Assembly (NCBI GenBank): GCA_030612045.1
Contig: JAUWOP010000009.1
Coordinates: 1 to 35,040 of the forward strand
Direction: 5' to 3'
DNA: 35,040 nucleotides
DNA from: Chloroflexota bacterium
GTDB taxonomy: Bacteria; Chloroflexota; Dehalococcoidia; UBA2247; JAUWOP01
Shown: one piece after another, positions 1 through 8,965 of the stretch
Position numbering within the stretch: the stretch's first letter is position 1
Layout: each line of letters begins with the position of its first letter
Position numbers and translations under genes: made by a program
Notes under the pieces: generated by a model
What the model saw: the letters and a program-made list of their open reading frames with translations, nothing else
Told to the model about the DNA's origin: nothing
Databases searched by the model: none

Positions 1-113
1 ACATTCCTCCCCAAGTTCACCCTTGGAGAAAGTTTATTAACCCACAATCTGTTTCCAAGAGGGTACCATCAACGGTGTGAATCAATCAGAGGTCATCTCT
101 ATTGAGTCCAGAA

Positions 114-141
114 GGGAGGACATTTCTAAAGAGTCTTGACA
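114..141 (-). repeat. 28-bp repeat, copy A
   Basis: GGGAGGACATTTCTAAAGAGTCTTGACA; exact reverse complement of 28463-28490. Confidence 0.9.
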
Positions 142-157
142 TGAAAATGGGTCTTGA

Positions 158-201
158 TTGACATTATGCGCATGATGCCATACGATACGTACTAAATACG
201 T
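158..201 (+). promoter_or_regulatory. Promoter and putative autoregulatory operator of the TA pair
   Basis: TTGACA (158-163), 17-nt spacer, TACGAT (181-186); inverted repeat ACGTA-CTAAA-TACGT (187-201) overlaps the expected transcription start. Confidence 0.55.
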
Positions 202-220
202 GTAATGTTTGAGGTGCATC

Positions 221-451
221 ATGCAAAAGAAACTTACTATCACAATCGATGCGGAAGTGTACGAAGGGCTTCGGAAAACCATTGGGCCTGGCCGCATCAG
301 TCATTTCATTGAGGATTTGGTGCGCCCACATGTACTAGACAAAGAACTTGAAGCTGCCTATTCCCAAATGGCTCGAGATGAAGGACGCGAAGCAGAGGCA
401 TTGGAATGGGCAGAGGCAACCCTTCAGGATGTGAGCGATGAACCGCGGTGA
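221..451 (+). CDS. MazE/CopG-like antitoxin of a type II TA pair
   Basis: Small ORF (MQKKLTITIDAEVYEGLRKTIGPGRISHFIEDLVRPHV...) overlapping a MazF-like ORF by 14 bp. The ORF track start at 209 is TTG; ATG at 221 has GAGGTG about 10 nt upstream. Confidence 0.8.
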   Translation: MQKKLTITIDAEVYEGLRKTIGPGRISHFIEDLVRPHVLDKELEAAYSQMARDEGREAEALEWAEATLQDVSDEPR

Positions 452-779
452 AGTCTGGTGGGTAAACTTTGAGACCTCCATTGGCGGTGAAATTCACAAG
501 AAACGGTCTGCAGTCATAATCAGCAATGATGTCTCCAACAAGTATTTGAATCGTGTACAAGTCCTGCCTCTCACAAGTAATGTTGATCACCTTTATCCCA
601 GTGAGGCATTTGTTACATTGAAAGGTAAACTCAACAAGGCCATGGCTGACCAGCTTACCACGGTCAGCAAAATGCGGTTGATGAACCAAATAGGCAAACT
701 ATCTCGCGATGACATATGGCAAGTTGAACGAGCTATGAAAATCCAACTGGGTTTATCTGGGCCAGAAGAAGAGACCTAA
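438..779 (+). CDS. MazF/PemK-like endoribonuclease toxin
   Basis: MNRGEVWWVNFETSIGGEIHKKRSAVIISNDVSNKYLNRVQVLPLTSN is the characteristic MazF/PemK N-terminus; overlaps the antitoxin ORF. Confidence 0.92.
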   Translation: MNRGEVWWVNFETSIGGEIHKKRSAVIISNDVSNKYLNRVQVLPLTSNVDHLYPSEAFVTLKGKLNKAMADQLTTVSKMRLMNQIGKLSRDDIWQVERAMKIQLGLSGPEEET

Positions 780-886
780 CAAGTCACTGCAGCTGACCGC
801 ACGGCAAGGACACAAATCGAGTCTTGGTTTGCAAACCCCTGTCGGTAGGTGAGCTTAATTGTTAGCTGTCCGAGGTTATCAAGGCG

Positions 887-2437
887 CTATTTGCGCACAG
901 CGGTGTTGCAAGCCTTCTTTATACGGGCAAGACACGGGAAAACTCCCTTTTGATCAATGCCCAACCACTCCCGACGGGTTTGCATAGGATGTTTGGAAAG
1001 CTTATTTGATCCTCCCGGATGTGAGAAATGGTTGCGGTCACGGGCAAGTTCCCTCAGCCTATCCGCTAGCTCTTCCAAGACAAAGTCTATGTCCTCGTTT
1101 GACACTTTTTTCTGTTTCTTCAAGCCCCTGATATGATCTTGCATCACAATGGAGTTCTTAAGCTTCTCTGCCATTTTTGTAATTGGATTTGGATCCCTCG
1201 GTGAGTCATCCCCTACAGCCAAAAGTGGGAAAACCTCTGGAAGTTCACTTTCGACAGCTAGTCGTAAGCTTTCAAGCATATTCCTGTAATTGACCTTCTC
1301 CCACGTTTCCGCGTTCTCAACTGTCTCTTCCGCTTGTACCAGGTAGCCTCGAGTTGTTTCTTCCAGAACCCCCCATAAACCCCCAGGGAATATATCTACT
1401 TCCAGTCGCTGTGATGCACGCCTTCTGTTATTCTCTTCTATAAACTCCCATAATCGTTCTTTACTCTGTGAACCCAAGAGTTTAGCGGCTTCAGTCGCTA
1501 TGTCCCAAAATTCTGGGGCAGGGTATTCCTTCATCTTAAGGTTACTATAGTCATAGGGTCCCAGTTCTTGGGACGGACACACTAGCTCTTCGCACCAACT
1601 AGCCACCTTCCCCCAATCCTTTACATTTTGTGTATCTGCCAGAAGTAGCTCGAAAAGTTCAGCCACGTCCTCCATATCGAATGGCTTTCTCGAATGAGGA
1701 AGCCAAAGCTGGGAGTCAGCAAGTCCCTCTTTTCTCCCAACGACATCCGGAAGGTAACAGGCGCCCTCAGCAATGAGGCAGAAGGCATCTTCATAATCCT
1801 GCTGTTGCTTCCGTAAGATTCCTGTCTCTACCAAGATTATGCCCCCTACCAACAATCGGGAATAGCGAAACAAGTCTTCCCTAAAGCATCGATCACCGCT
1901 GGTTTCCATAAGGTCTAGTTTCATTTGCTCTATTTGCTCTAGTAGATACTCTGTATCCTCAAGTGATCGGTCATCCATTTCATCACTGTGCTCTCTGTAC
2001 TCTTGCGTAACCTTATCTTGCATACGGGCAATAGTGCTATTCAGCCAGTTGAGTGCCTGAATGCCAATTTCCAGAGCTTTTACTGCCTGCCCAGTCTCGA
2101 TTAATGGAATGTTGCAATCAATTGAAGTGACTGCCAGTGTGCCAGCCAGATGTAATTTGATAAAGGCTAAGGACTCCACCTCTTCTCTAGTGGCATCGGG
2201 GGCGCCAGACACAAGAATATTGGATATTCTTTCTCTCAATTCTTCGCTGAGTTTCACTGTACCTTTGCCATCAACATAAGCGTTCCAGAATGCAGCCAGA
2301 GCGGCCTCACGACGCGCTGGATTCCGCTCAAGCTGCTCAATACATGCATTAACAGTCGTGGGAGCTACATATTCTCTGTTTATCAGAAGCCAAGCTTTCC
2401 AATTAGGATTCACAGCTTCGCATATGTGATTTTCCAT
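887..2437 (-). CDS. Uncharacterised 516-aa predicted alpha-helical protein with C-terminal HEPN-like Rx4H motif (RNHFSH)
   Basis: Long ORF with no competing frame of similar length; C-terminal ...ELADRLRELARDRNHFSHPGG. Family not recognised. Confidence 0.8.
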   Translation of the reverse strand: MENHICEAVNPNWKAWLLINREYVAPTTVNACIEQLERNPARREAALAAFWNAYVDGKGTVKLSEELRERISNILVSGAPDATREEVESLAFIKLHLAGTLAVTSIDCNIPLIETGQAVKALEIGIQALNWLNSTIARMQDKVTQEYREHSDEMDDRSLEDTEYLLEQIEQMKLDLMETSGDRCFREDLFRYSRLLVGGIILVETGILRKQQQDYEDAFCLIAEGACYLPDVVGRKEGLADSQLWLPHSRKPFDMEDVAELFELLLADTQNVKDWGKVASWCEELVCPSQELGPYDYSNLKMKEYPAPEFWDIATEAAKLLGSQSKERLWEFIEENNRRRASQRLEVDIFPGGLWGVLEETTRGYLVQAEETVENAETWEKVNYRNMLESLRLAVESELPEVFPLLAVGDDSPRDPNPITKMAEKLKNSIVMQDHIRGLKKQKKVSNEDIDFVLEELADRLRELARDRNHFSHPGGSNKLSKHPMQTRREWLGIDQKGVFPCLARIKKACNTAVRK

Positions 2438-2483
2438 CTTTGCCTCCCATCGAGTCGCCCTTGTAATCTATGTGTACAAGGCA

Positions 2484-2512
2484 ACAATATCACAAAACTG
2501 TTTGTGCCTCAA
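2484..2512 (-). promoter_or_regulatory. Promoter of the 516-aa gene with an embedded dyad
   Basis: On the minus strand: TTGAGG (2512-2507), 17-nt spacer, TATTGT (2489-2484). The spacer contains the perfect inverted repeat CACAAA-ACTG-TTTGTG (2491-2506). Confidence 0.45.
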
Positions 2513-2734
2513 TTCGCCTTTGTACGCGATGATTGATCATGCGGCAAGACAATTCAACTGAATGCATTGCTCAGGAGTTTATATACTATAGTAGGAGCAG
2601 TACAACAGACTCTTTTCACACTTGAATCAAAGATGGAGACACTTCCTTCTCATAAAGGCAAAACTACTGAAGCTGTCGGTAGACTTGGTGATGGTTTATC
2701 GCTATTTGGACTGTATTTGAAGAGGCTCTGTAAT

Positions 2735-3319
2735 TCACGAATTAAGAAGGTGAATGGATTTGAGCCTGGTATGGATAGCTCCCTTTGGCGTGAGGGTACT
2801 TTCCATCAGGCTGAGGGATTCAACTGTAAAGGGGTGCTGGGGATCCATGTGGAGGGAACATGCCCATTTGCCGAACTCCCCCCCTTCATGGTGAGAGGAG
2901 TTCTCTCTGAGACGTCCTAGCGTCAGATGTGGCGTGAAAGGGCGAGATTCCGGCTTAAATCCCAGGGGAATAAGGCGTTCTTCTATGCTCTTTTGCAGCA
3001 GGATTAGCTTGTTTGCCTTGTCCTCTATTCCTACCCAGACTACCTGTGGGCGCCGCCAGTTGGGGAAAGCCCCTGGATTACCAATCCGCAGTTCGAAGGG
3101 CTTCGTTACCTTAGCTGATTGCACCAGGGTATCCGCTATAGGGGTTACTGCATCTGGGGAAATATTACCCAGGAACTTCAGGGTAATATGAATACTCTCA
3201 GGGCTAACCCACTTGATGAAGGGGTGTCGCCCTTCCTTCAGTCTCTCCTCAAGAAAGTCAAGGGCAGTTTTTACCTCTGGGGGTAGCTCTATGGCTATGA
3301 AACAGCGGATTCCTTCCAT
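2735..3319 (-). CDS. thpR: RNA 2',3'-cyclic phosphodiesterase (2'-5' RNA ligase family)
   Basis: RCFIAIELPPEV N-terminus and two HxTx motifs (HITLKFLG, HLTLGRLR). Confidence 0.92.
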   Translation of the reverse strand: MEGIRCFIAIELPPEVKTALDFLEERLKEGRHPFIKWVSPESIHITLKFLGNISPDAVTPIADTLVQSAKVTKPFELRIGNPGAFPNWRRPQVVWVGIEDKANKLILLQKSIEERLIPLGFKPESRPFTPHLTLGRLRENSSHHEGGEFGKWACSLHMDPQHPFTVESLSLMESTLTPKGAIHTRLKSIHLLNS

Positions 3320-4152
3320 CTCAATAGTCTCGCAGCATTACCACCCAGGAGTTTACCTTTAGTTGATTCAGGCAAATAGATAGATTCAAGCTCTGAGATA
3401 ATCCTTCGCTGTGATATTAGGGGATAATCGCTCCCAAACAATACCTTATCTTCACCGACAAGATTGATTACTTGGGAGAATATCTGATAACGATAGAGGA
3501 AGGGGGTGGCAGCAGTATCAAAGAAGGTATTGCTCAAGGCTGAAGCTACCTCAGGCATTAGAGCATAGAAAGGTAACCCGCCACCCCAGTGGGCACAAAT
3601 GATTTGTAGTTTAGGGAAATCAGTAATAAATTGATATACTCGTTCAGGAGTAACATTCCCCTTACCAGAGTAGATGTGCCCAACAGGTTCGGAAGTATGG
3701 GTGAGAATAGGCATATTGTGTTGCATTGCAAGATGGGCAAGTGGCGCCATCAATTCCTTATCCCTCAGGTCAAACCCCTGACTATCGGGCATTAGCTCTC
3801 CTATACCTTTTATTCCATTCCGGGCACACCGCTCTAGCTCAGCTAACGCTAGCTCTCCGGACTTAGGCTGGAGAGCACAAAAGCCTACCAGTCGGTCAGG
3901 GTAGCGGGAGACAGATTCCATAATGTATTCGTTGGTCTCTACACATAACTGGTGGTTTGCCCAACCTGAGTTAAGCACTATAGAGACATCAATCTCATCT
4001 CGGTCCATACTGTCAATAAGGTCTTCAACCGTTGCCATCTTAGCTTTTGGGGAAGAATATAGCTCGGCGAAGCCCCTATCCTGCTTCAGATATTCAGCCC
4101 GGTTTTCCCTTACCCATGGAGGAAAGATGTGAGTGTGAAAATCTATAATCAT
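3295..4152 (-). CDS. Amidohydrolase family (TIM-barrel metal-dependent hydrolase)
   Basis: MIIDFHTHIFPP, ...ICAHWGGGLPFYA, ...VLFGSDYPL motifs of the amidohydrolase-2 family. Confidence 0.9.
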   Translation of the reverse strand: MIIDFHTHIFPPWVRENRAEYLKQDRGFAELYSSPKAKMATVEDLIDSMDRDEIDVSIVLNSGWANHQLCVETNEYIMESVSRYPDRLVGFCALQPKSGELALAELERCARNGIKGIGELMPDSQGFDLRDKELMAPLAHLAMQHNMPILTHTSEPVGHIYSGKGNVTPERVYQFITDFPKLQIICAHWGGGLPFYALMPEVASALSNTFFDTAATPFLYRYQIFSQVINLVGEDKVLFGSDYPLISQRRIISELESIYLPESTKGKLLGGNAARLLRWKESAVS

Positions 4153-4422
4153 TCTTAGGTAGCTGCTTCGACAGGTAAGTTCTCTACATGAAAATTCACG
4201 ATGTCAGAAAGAGTTAAAAGTACTGTATGTCTCTCGTGAAATACATTATACTGACAAATTATACGCCAACTATTTCAAATGGGGCAAGTCTGTATAACTC
4301 TCGTAGGGCTTCTTTTACTATTCCACAGCTTTCATTTCCTGCTGCTCAACATCAGGGTGGTATTTTGACAAGATATGCCTCAGGTATTATCCTGAGTAGT
4401 ACAGTGAGAGGAGGAAGCTGCT

Positions 4423-5298
4423 ATGTCTCAAGCCAAAATTGGGGTTATTGGGGGTACCGGGCTCTACCAGATAGAGGGAATGGAGGATGTGGAGGAGGTT
4501 AAACCCTCTACACCCTTTGGAGAGCCCAGTGATGCTATTATCACCGGCAAGCTGGAGGGAATAAGGGTTGCCTTTCTACCCCGACATGGTAGAGGACACC
4601 ATATCAGCCCTACAGAACTGCCTGTGCGGGCAAACATCTATGCCCTCAAATCTCTCGGAGTGGAGTGGATTATTTCTGTCAGTGCTGCGGGAAGCCTGAA
4701 GGAGGGTATCAAACCCATGGATATGGTTATCCCTGACCAACTCATTGACCGTACCCGTAGCAGGGTGAATACCTTCTTTGGGAATGGGATAGTGGCACAT
4801 GTTGGCTTTGCCGAGCCCTTCTGCCCCGTGCTAAGTCAGATTCTCTATGATGCCACCTGCGAAGCATCTGATGGCACGGGAATAAAGATACATCGCGGAG
4901 GTACCTATGTAGTGATAGAGGGACCCTTCTTCTCTACCAAGGCAGAATCACATCTCTATCGTTCATGGGGAGCCAGTATTATTGGGATGACAGCTCTTCC
5001 CGAGGCTAAACTGGCAAGAGAGGCTGAAATCTGCTATGCCACTCTTGCTACTGCTACTGATTACGACTGCTGGCATGAGAGTGAGGAGACGGTTACAGTG
5101 GAGATGGTAGTCTCTAACTTGCAGCATAATGTGGAGATGGCAAAGAGGGTTATAAGATTGGTAGCTTCTCGCATTCCTGAAAAGCGGGAATGCGGTTGTG
5201 CCACTGCTCTGGAAAATGCCATTATTACCTCTACAGACCAGATTTCGGAACAGCGCAAGAAAGAGTTAGCATTGCTAGTGGGAAAGTACCTCAGATGA
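4423..5298 (+). CDS. mtnP: S-methyl-5'-thioadenosine phosphorylase
   Basis: IGVIGGTGLYQIEGMEDVEEV, LPRHGRGHHISPTELPVRANIYALKSLGVEWIISVSAAGSL, GMTALPEAKLAREAEICYATLATATDYDCW. GAGGAGG precedes the ATG. Confidence 0.93.
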   Translation: MSQAKIGVIGGTGLYQIEGMEDVEEVKPSTPFGEPSDAIITGKLEGIRVAFLPRHGRGHHISPTELPVRANIYALKSLGVEWIISVSAAGSLKEGIKPMDMVIPDQLIDRTRSRVNTFFGNGIVAHVGFAEPFCPVLSQILYDATCEASDGTGIKIHRGGTYVVIEGPFFSTKAESHLYRSWGASIIGMTALPEAKLAREAEICYATLATATDYDCWHESEETVTVEMVVSNLQHNVEMAKRVIRLVASRIPEKRECGCATALENAIITSTDQISEQRKKELALLVGKYLR

Positions 5299-6335
5299 AT
5301 AGGATGTCTTCAAGGATTGAATTCAATTGTTTGCCTACTGCCATAGGCAGCATGCCCCACATTGACCCCCAGGAGGCATGTCGGCTGGTACTCAAGTACA
5401 TGCCAGATATCCCCCCTTGGCCCCAGCTTCCCCAACGGTGCTTTGAGGAGAATATGTATGCCCAGTATAGTGAAGGTTTTCCTGGATTGAGTATTAAGGG
5501 TGAGCATATTTATATAGACCGCTCTTCCAATTTCGACCTGGCACTGGAGCAATTCTACCTTAATTACTCACAGGAAAATATTACATCTTGTGCCATCAGT
5601 CCGGAATATGCTGCTGGACTTTATGCTTTCCTTAATATGGGTTCATCAAGATTTCCCATAGCGAAGGGTCAGATAACCGGTCCAATCACATGGGGGCTTT
5701 CCATCACTGGTAACGATGAACTGGCTATAATATATGATGATGTCCTTGCTGATATTATAGGTAAACACCTCTATCTCAAGGTATTATGGCAGGAAAGAGC
5801 TCTGGAGCAGGTATGCCAGACTGCTCTCATCTTTGTAGATGAGCCCTATCTTGCTTCTCTGGGGTCAGGTTTTGCGGCACTTTCTGAGGAGCAGATACTG
5901 GGGTTTCTGACTGAAGTGCTGGAAGGTATCAGTGTTACCAGGGGCATACACTGTTGTGGCAATGCTGACTGGTCACTTCTCCTGCGGGCACCTATTGATG
6001 TCCTCAGCTTTGACGCCTACAACTATACCCAGTCCCTCCTTACATATTCAGAGGAGGTGAAGGGTTTTCTGGCAGAGGGAGGCGTTATCGCCTGGGGCAT
6101 TGTTCCTAATGATGAGGAGCGTCTGGGCAAGGAAACACTCTCTAGCCTGCGAGACCGGTTAGAGGAGTCAATGGCACCCTTCACCAGGGATGGAATCAGC
6201 TTCCGACAACTGGTACGTCAGGGATTACTCACACCTTCATGCGGACTAGCATCCCTTTCGCCCGAAGCAGCGGAGCAGGCACTGGAGCTCCTGGCGGAGC
6301 TCTCCGCTAACTTACGAGGAAGGTATATCAGCTAA
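5295..6335 (+). CDS. Core-MetE-like, folate-independent methionine synthase family protein
   Basis: Start ATG overlaps the mtnP stop (ATGA). MetE C-terminal-type zinc-ligand signatures HCCGNADW and LTPSCGLASL; UROD/MetE-like fold pattern. The ORF track start at 5190 is too early. Confidence 0.75.
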   Translation: MNRMSSRIEFNCLPTAIGSMPHIDPQEACRLVLKYMPDIPPWPQLPQRCFEENMYAQYSEGFPGLSIKGEHIYIDRSSNFDLALEQFYLNYSQENITSCAISPEYAAGLYAFLNMGSSRFPIAKGQITGPITWGLSITGNDELAIIYDDVLADIIGKHLYLKVLWQERALEQVCQTALIFVDEPYLASLGSGFAALSEEQILGFLTEVLEGISVTRGIHCCGNADWSLLLRAPIDVLSFDAYNYTQSLLTYSEEVKGFLAEGGVIAWGIVPNDEERLGKETLSSLRDRLEESMAPFTRDGISFRQLVRQGLLTPSCGLASLSPEAAEQALELLAELSANLRGRYIS

Positions 6336-6356
6336 AACTAAAACAAGGCATTATCA

Positions 6357-6953
6357 GTGAGTTATACAGATAGTGAGAGAATACGGCTTCTTTGTGGATT
6401 ACCGGGAACAGGTAAGACCACTATTATCAGGAAGGTAGTGGCTACTGCTGAAGTGAGAGCAGGAGGCTTCTATACAGAGGAGATACGCTCTCAGGGAGGG
6501 ATGAGACTGGGCTTTGAGATTGTGACTCTAGAACGGGAGAGGGCTGTCCTGGCTCATATAGGTGTACATAGTCCATATCATGTGAGTAAATATGGTGTAG
6601 ATATCGAGAGCTTGAACCAGGTAGCTGTTCCTGCTCTACGGCGGGCAAATCAAGAGTCTGACCTGATAATCCTTGATGAAATTGGCAAAATGGAGCTTCT
6701 CTCCTCCAGTTTTTGCCAGACGGTATGGGAGATTTTTGAAGGTAAGAAGAGGGTTCTGGGCACTATTATGCTTCCTCATCATCCCTGGGCAGACAAGGTC
6801 AAGAGTCATCCTTCGGTAAAGGTGATTACCGTGACCAAAGCAAATCGAGAACAGGTACTTCAGGATACCCTGGAGTGGGTAAAACCCATATCTGGTAATG
6901 TGCAGGCACAGGCATTGCCTCTTTACTTATTTGGGGTACCCTGGAGCGGGTAA
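6357..6953 (+). CDS. THEP1-type nucleoside-triphosphatase
   Basis: P-loop CGLPGTGKTT, GGFYTEEIR, LIILDEIGKMELLSSSF; GTG start. Confidence 0.9.
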   Translation: MSYTDSERIRLLCGLPGTGKTTIIRKVVATAEVRAGGFYTEEIRSQGGMRLGFEIVTLERERAVLAHIGVHSPYHVSKYGVDIESLNQVAVPALRRANQESDLIILDEIGKMELLSSSFCQTVWEIFEGKKRVLGTIMLPHHPWADKVKSHPSVKVITVTKANREQVLQDTLEWVKPISGNVQAQALPLYLFGVPWSG

Positions 6954-7032
6954 AATTTGCCTCTCCCTAGTTTATCCTCGGTAGATGCCAAGAAGCATAA
7001 GGCCATTTTAACTGCAGGAGGTTATCTTCGAT

Positions 7033-8469
7033 ATGTTTGCCAAAAGTAGGACTCGACAACGAACTAAGATAGTCTGCACCATTGGACCAGCTACTAATTC
7101 GCCGACTGTAATACGGCGGCTGATTAAATCAGGGATGAGCGTTGCCAGGCTGAACTTCTCCCATGGCACGCATCAGCAACATGCAGCACGCATCCGAACT
7201 ATTCGTCAGGTGGCGGCGGAGTTGGGACTGCCTGTGGCTATTCTTCAAGACCTGCCTGGACCTAAAAACAGGACGGGGAGTTTGAAAACAGAGACAGTAT
7301 CGCTCAATAAGGGCGCCGATTTTACCCTCACTACCAGGGATGTGAGCGGAGATGAGCACGAGGTCTCGGTTAGCCTACCCAACTTGCCTCAAGATGTTAG
7401 GCCAGGTAACGTCATCTTCTTAGATGATGGCGCAATGCAGCTTAAGGTAGTGGCCACCTCAGGGACCGATGTCAAATGCAAGGTAGTGACTGGTGGCACG
7501 CTGAGGCCGGAAAAGGGCATCAACGTGCCAGGGGTTACTTTGAGCACGCCCTTCCTCACCGCGGAGGATGTAGAGCACATGCGCTTTGGCATAAAGCAGG
7601 CAGTGGATTTCATCGCCCTCTCATTTGTCAGGAGTGAGGATGACATTCTCCAGGCGCAGCGGATTCTAAGGGAAGCGGGGGCTGAAATTCCGCTTATAGC
7701 TAAGATTGAGAAGCATGAGGCGCTGGCTAATATGGATCAAATTCTGGCTATAGCTGATGGTATAATGGTAGCTCGTGGTGATCTTGGGGTAGAAATTCCA
7801 ATTCAGAAAGTGCCTCTGGTGCAAAAAGAGCTCGTCAGAAAATGCAATCGCAGAGGTAAGCCTGTAATCGTTGCCACCCAGATGTTAGATTCTATGATAA
7901 GCTCTGCTGCGCCCACCCGTGCCGAGGTCACTGATATAGCTAATGCCATCTTCGATGGTGCCGATGCTATTATGCTATCAGCAGAGACTGCTATAGGCAG
8001 GTATCCGATTAGGTCAGTGCAGATGATGTCTCGCATCGCCATGGAGACTGAGACAGCCCTACCTTATAAAGAGATTCTTATGGAGAGGGGAGCGGATTTA
8101 AAGCCTGAAGCTGAGGATGCTATAAGTTATGATGCCTGTCACGCTGCCCAGCAGCTAAAAGCAGCAGCAATTATTGCCTTCACCACCTCAGGCAGCACGG
8201 CTCAGCGTGTAGCCAGATATCGCCCCCAAGCCCCCATTCTGGCTATCACACACAATGATGCCACCTGCAGAAGATTATCCCTCTCCTGGGGTGTATATCC
8301 CTTTAAAGTGGCTGAGCCCTCCAAGTTAGAGGATTTATTTACTGAAGGTGTGAAATTGTCGCTGGAGACAGGAATAGCTAAAAGAGGTGACATTATTGTC
8401 ATCACTGGAGGCGCGCCAATCGGGGTACCGGGGAGCACAAATCTGCTCAAGGTGGAGAGGATAAGGTAA
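7033..8469 (+). CDS. pyk: Pyruvate kinase
   Basis: TKIVCTIGPATNSP, MSVARLNFSHGTHQQH, MVARGDLGVEIP, PVIVATQMLDSMI motifs. Confidence 0.97.
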   Translation: MFAKSRTRQRTKIVCTIGPATNSPTVIRRLIKSGMSVARLNFSHGTHQQHAARIRTIRQVAAELGLPVAILQDLPGPKNRTGSLKTETVSLNKGADFTLTTRDVSGDEHEVSVSLPNLPQDVRPGNVIFLDDGAMQLKVVATSGTDVKCKVVTGGTLRPEKGINVPGVTLSTPFLTAEDVEHMRFGIKQAVDFIALSFVRSEDDILQAQRILREAGAEIPLIAKIEKHEALANMDQILAIADGIMVARGDLGVEIPIQKVPLVQKELVRKCNRRGKPVIVATQMLDSMISSAAPTRAEVTDIANAIFDGADAIMLSAETAIGRYPIRSVQMMSRIAMETETALPYKEILMERGADLKPEAEDAISYDACHAAQQLKAAAIIAFTTSGSTAQRVARYRPQAPILAITHNDATCRRLSLSWGVYPFKVAEPSKLEDLFTEGVKLSLETGIAKRGDIIVITGGAPIGVPGSTNLLKVERIR

Positions 8470-8516
8470 TCGCCGATATTCTGGGAGCGCAGCACTCTCT
8501 AGAAGCGCTTCAAGAA

Positions 8517-8843
8517 GTGCCCCAACAAATTGACCCGCTGCAGCAGACAGTAGCGACACTGTTACAATCGCTTCTCAATTTGCCATGTGTGAAACGGGAG
8601 ATGGTGATTGAGATACTTCGATTCCTGCAGCGTCCCTTGAGTGGTGTTCAGGTACGCGAACTGAGAGAGAATTATCATCACTATCAGAAAGACTTAGATG
8701 CGGTGAAGTTTCTCGATGCCATCTATGCCATGCGGAAGCGCTACGAGGCAACAAGCGAAGACAAGCCAGACTTGAAAGGTGCGAAGGGGAAACCGCTACA
8801 GGAGAAAGCCTTGAACCTCATTTGTTTCGATGTGCTGAGTTAG
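8517..8843 (+). CDS. Hypothetical protein (108 aa)
   Basis: ORF on the pyk strand, 47 bp after pyk, GTG start. The frame is open upstream into the pyk 3' end but shows no ATG/GTG/TTG in the stretch I checked (8400-8516). No family recognised. Confidence 0.45.
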   Translation: MPQQIDPLQQTVATLLQSLLNLPCVKREMVIEILRFLQRPLSGVQVRELRENYHHYQKDLDAVKFLDAIYAMRKRYEATSEDKPDLKGAKGKPLQEKALNLICFDVLS

Positions 8844-8965
8844 TCAGTCCCACAGGCAAAGCCAGAATCAGGCATATCATGTTAACGAGGGGCGATTGAA
8901 CAATCCGCCATATTGTGCAGTTCACTCAATGGATTATCGCTGCTCCTGCGGTATTACATGGAGTC

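Noticed and set aside
306-689. 127-aa minus-strand ORF antisense to the TA genes
   Set aside because: Shadow ORF of the MazE/MazF-like pair.
2567-2920. 117-aa plus-strand ORF near thpR
   Set aside because: Its second half is antisense to thpR and the rest shows no RBS or recognisable domain.
4227-4502. 91-aa ORF overlapping the mtnP start
   Set aside because: Out of frame with mtnP, low-complexity C-terminus (RGNGGCGGG), no family signal.
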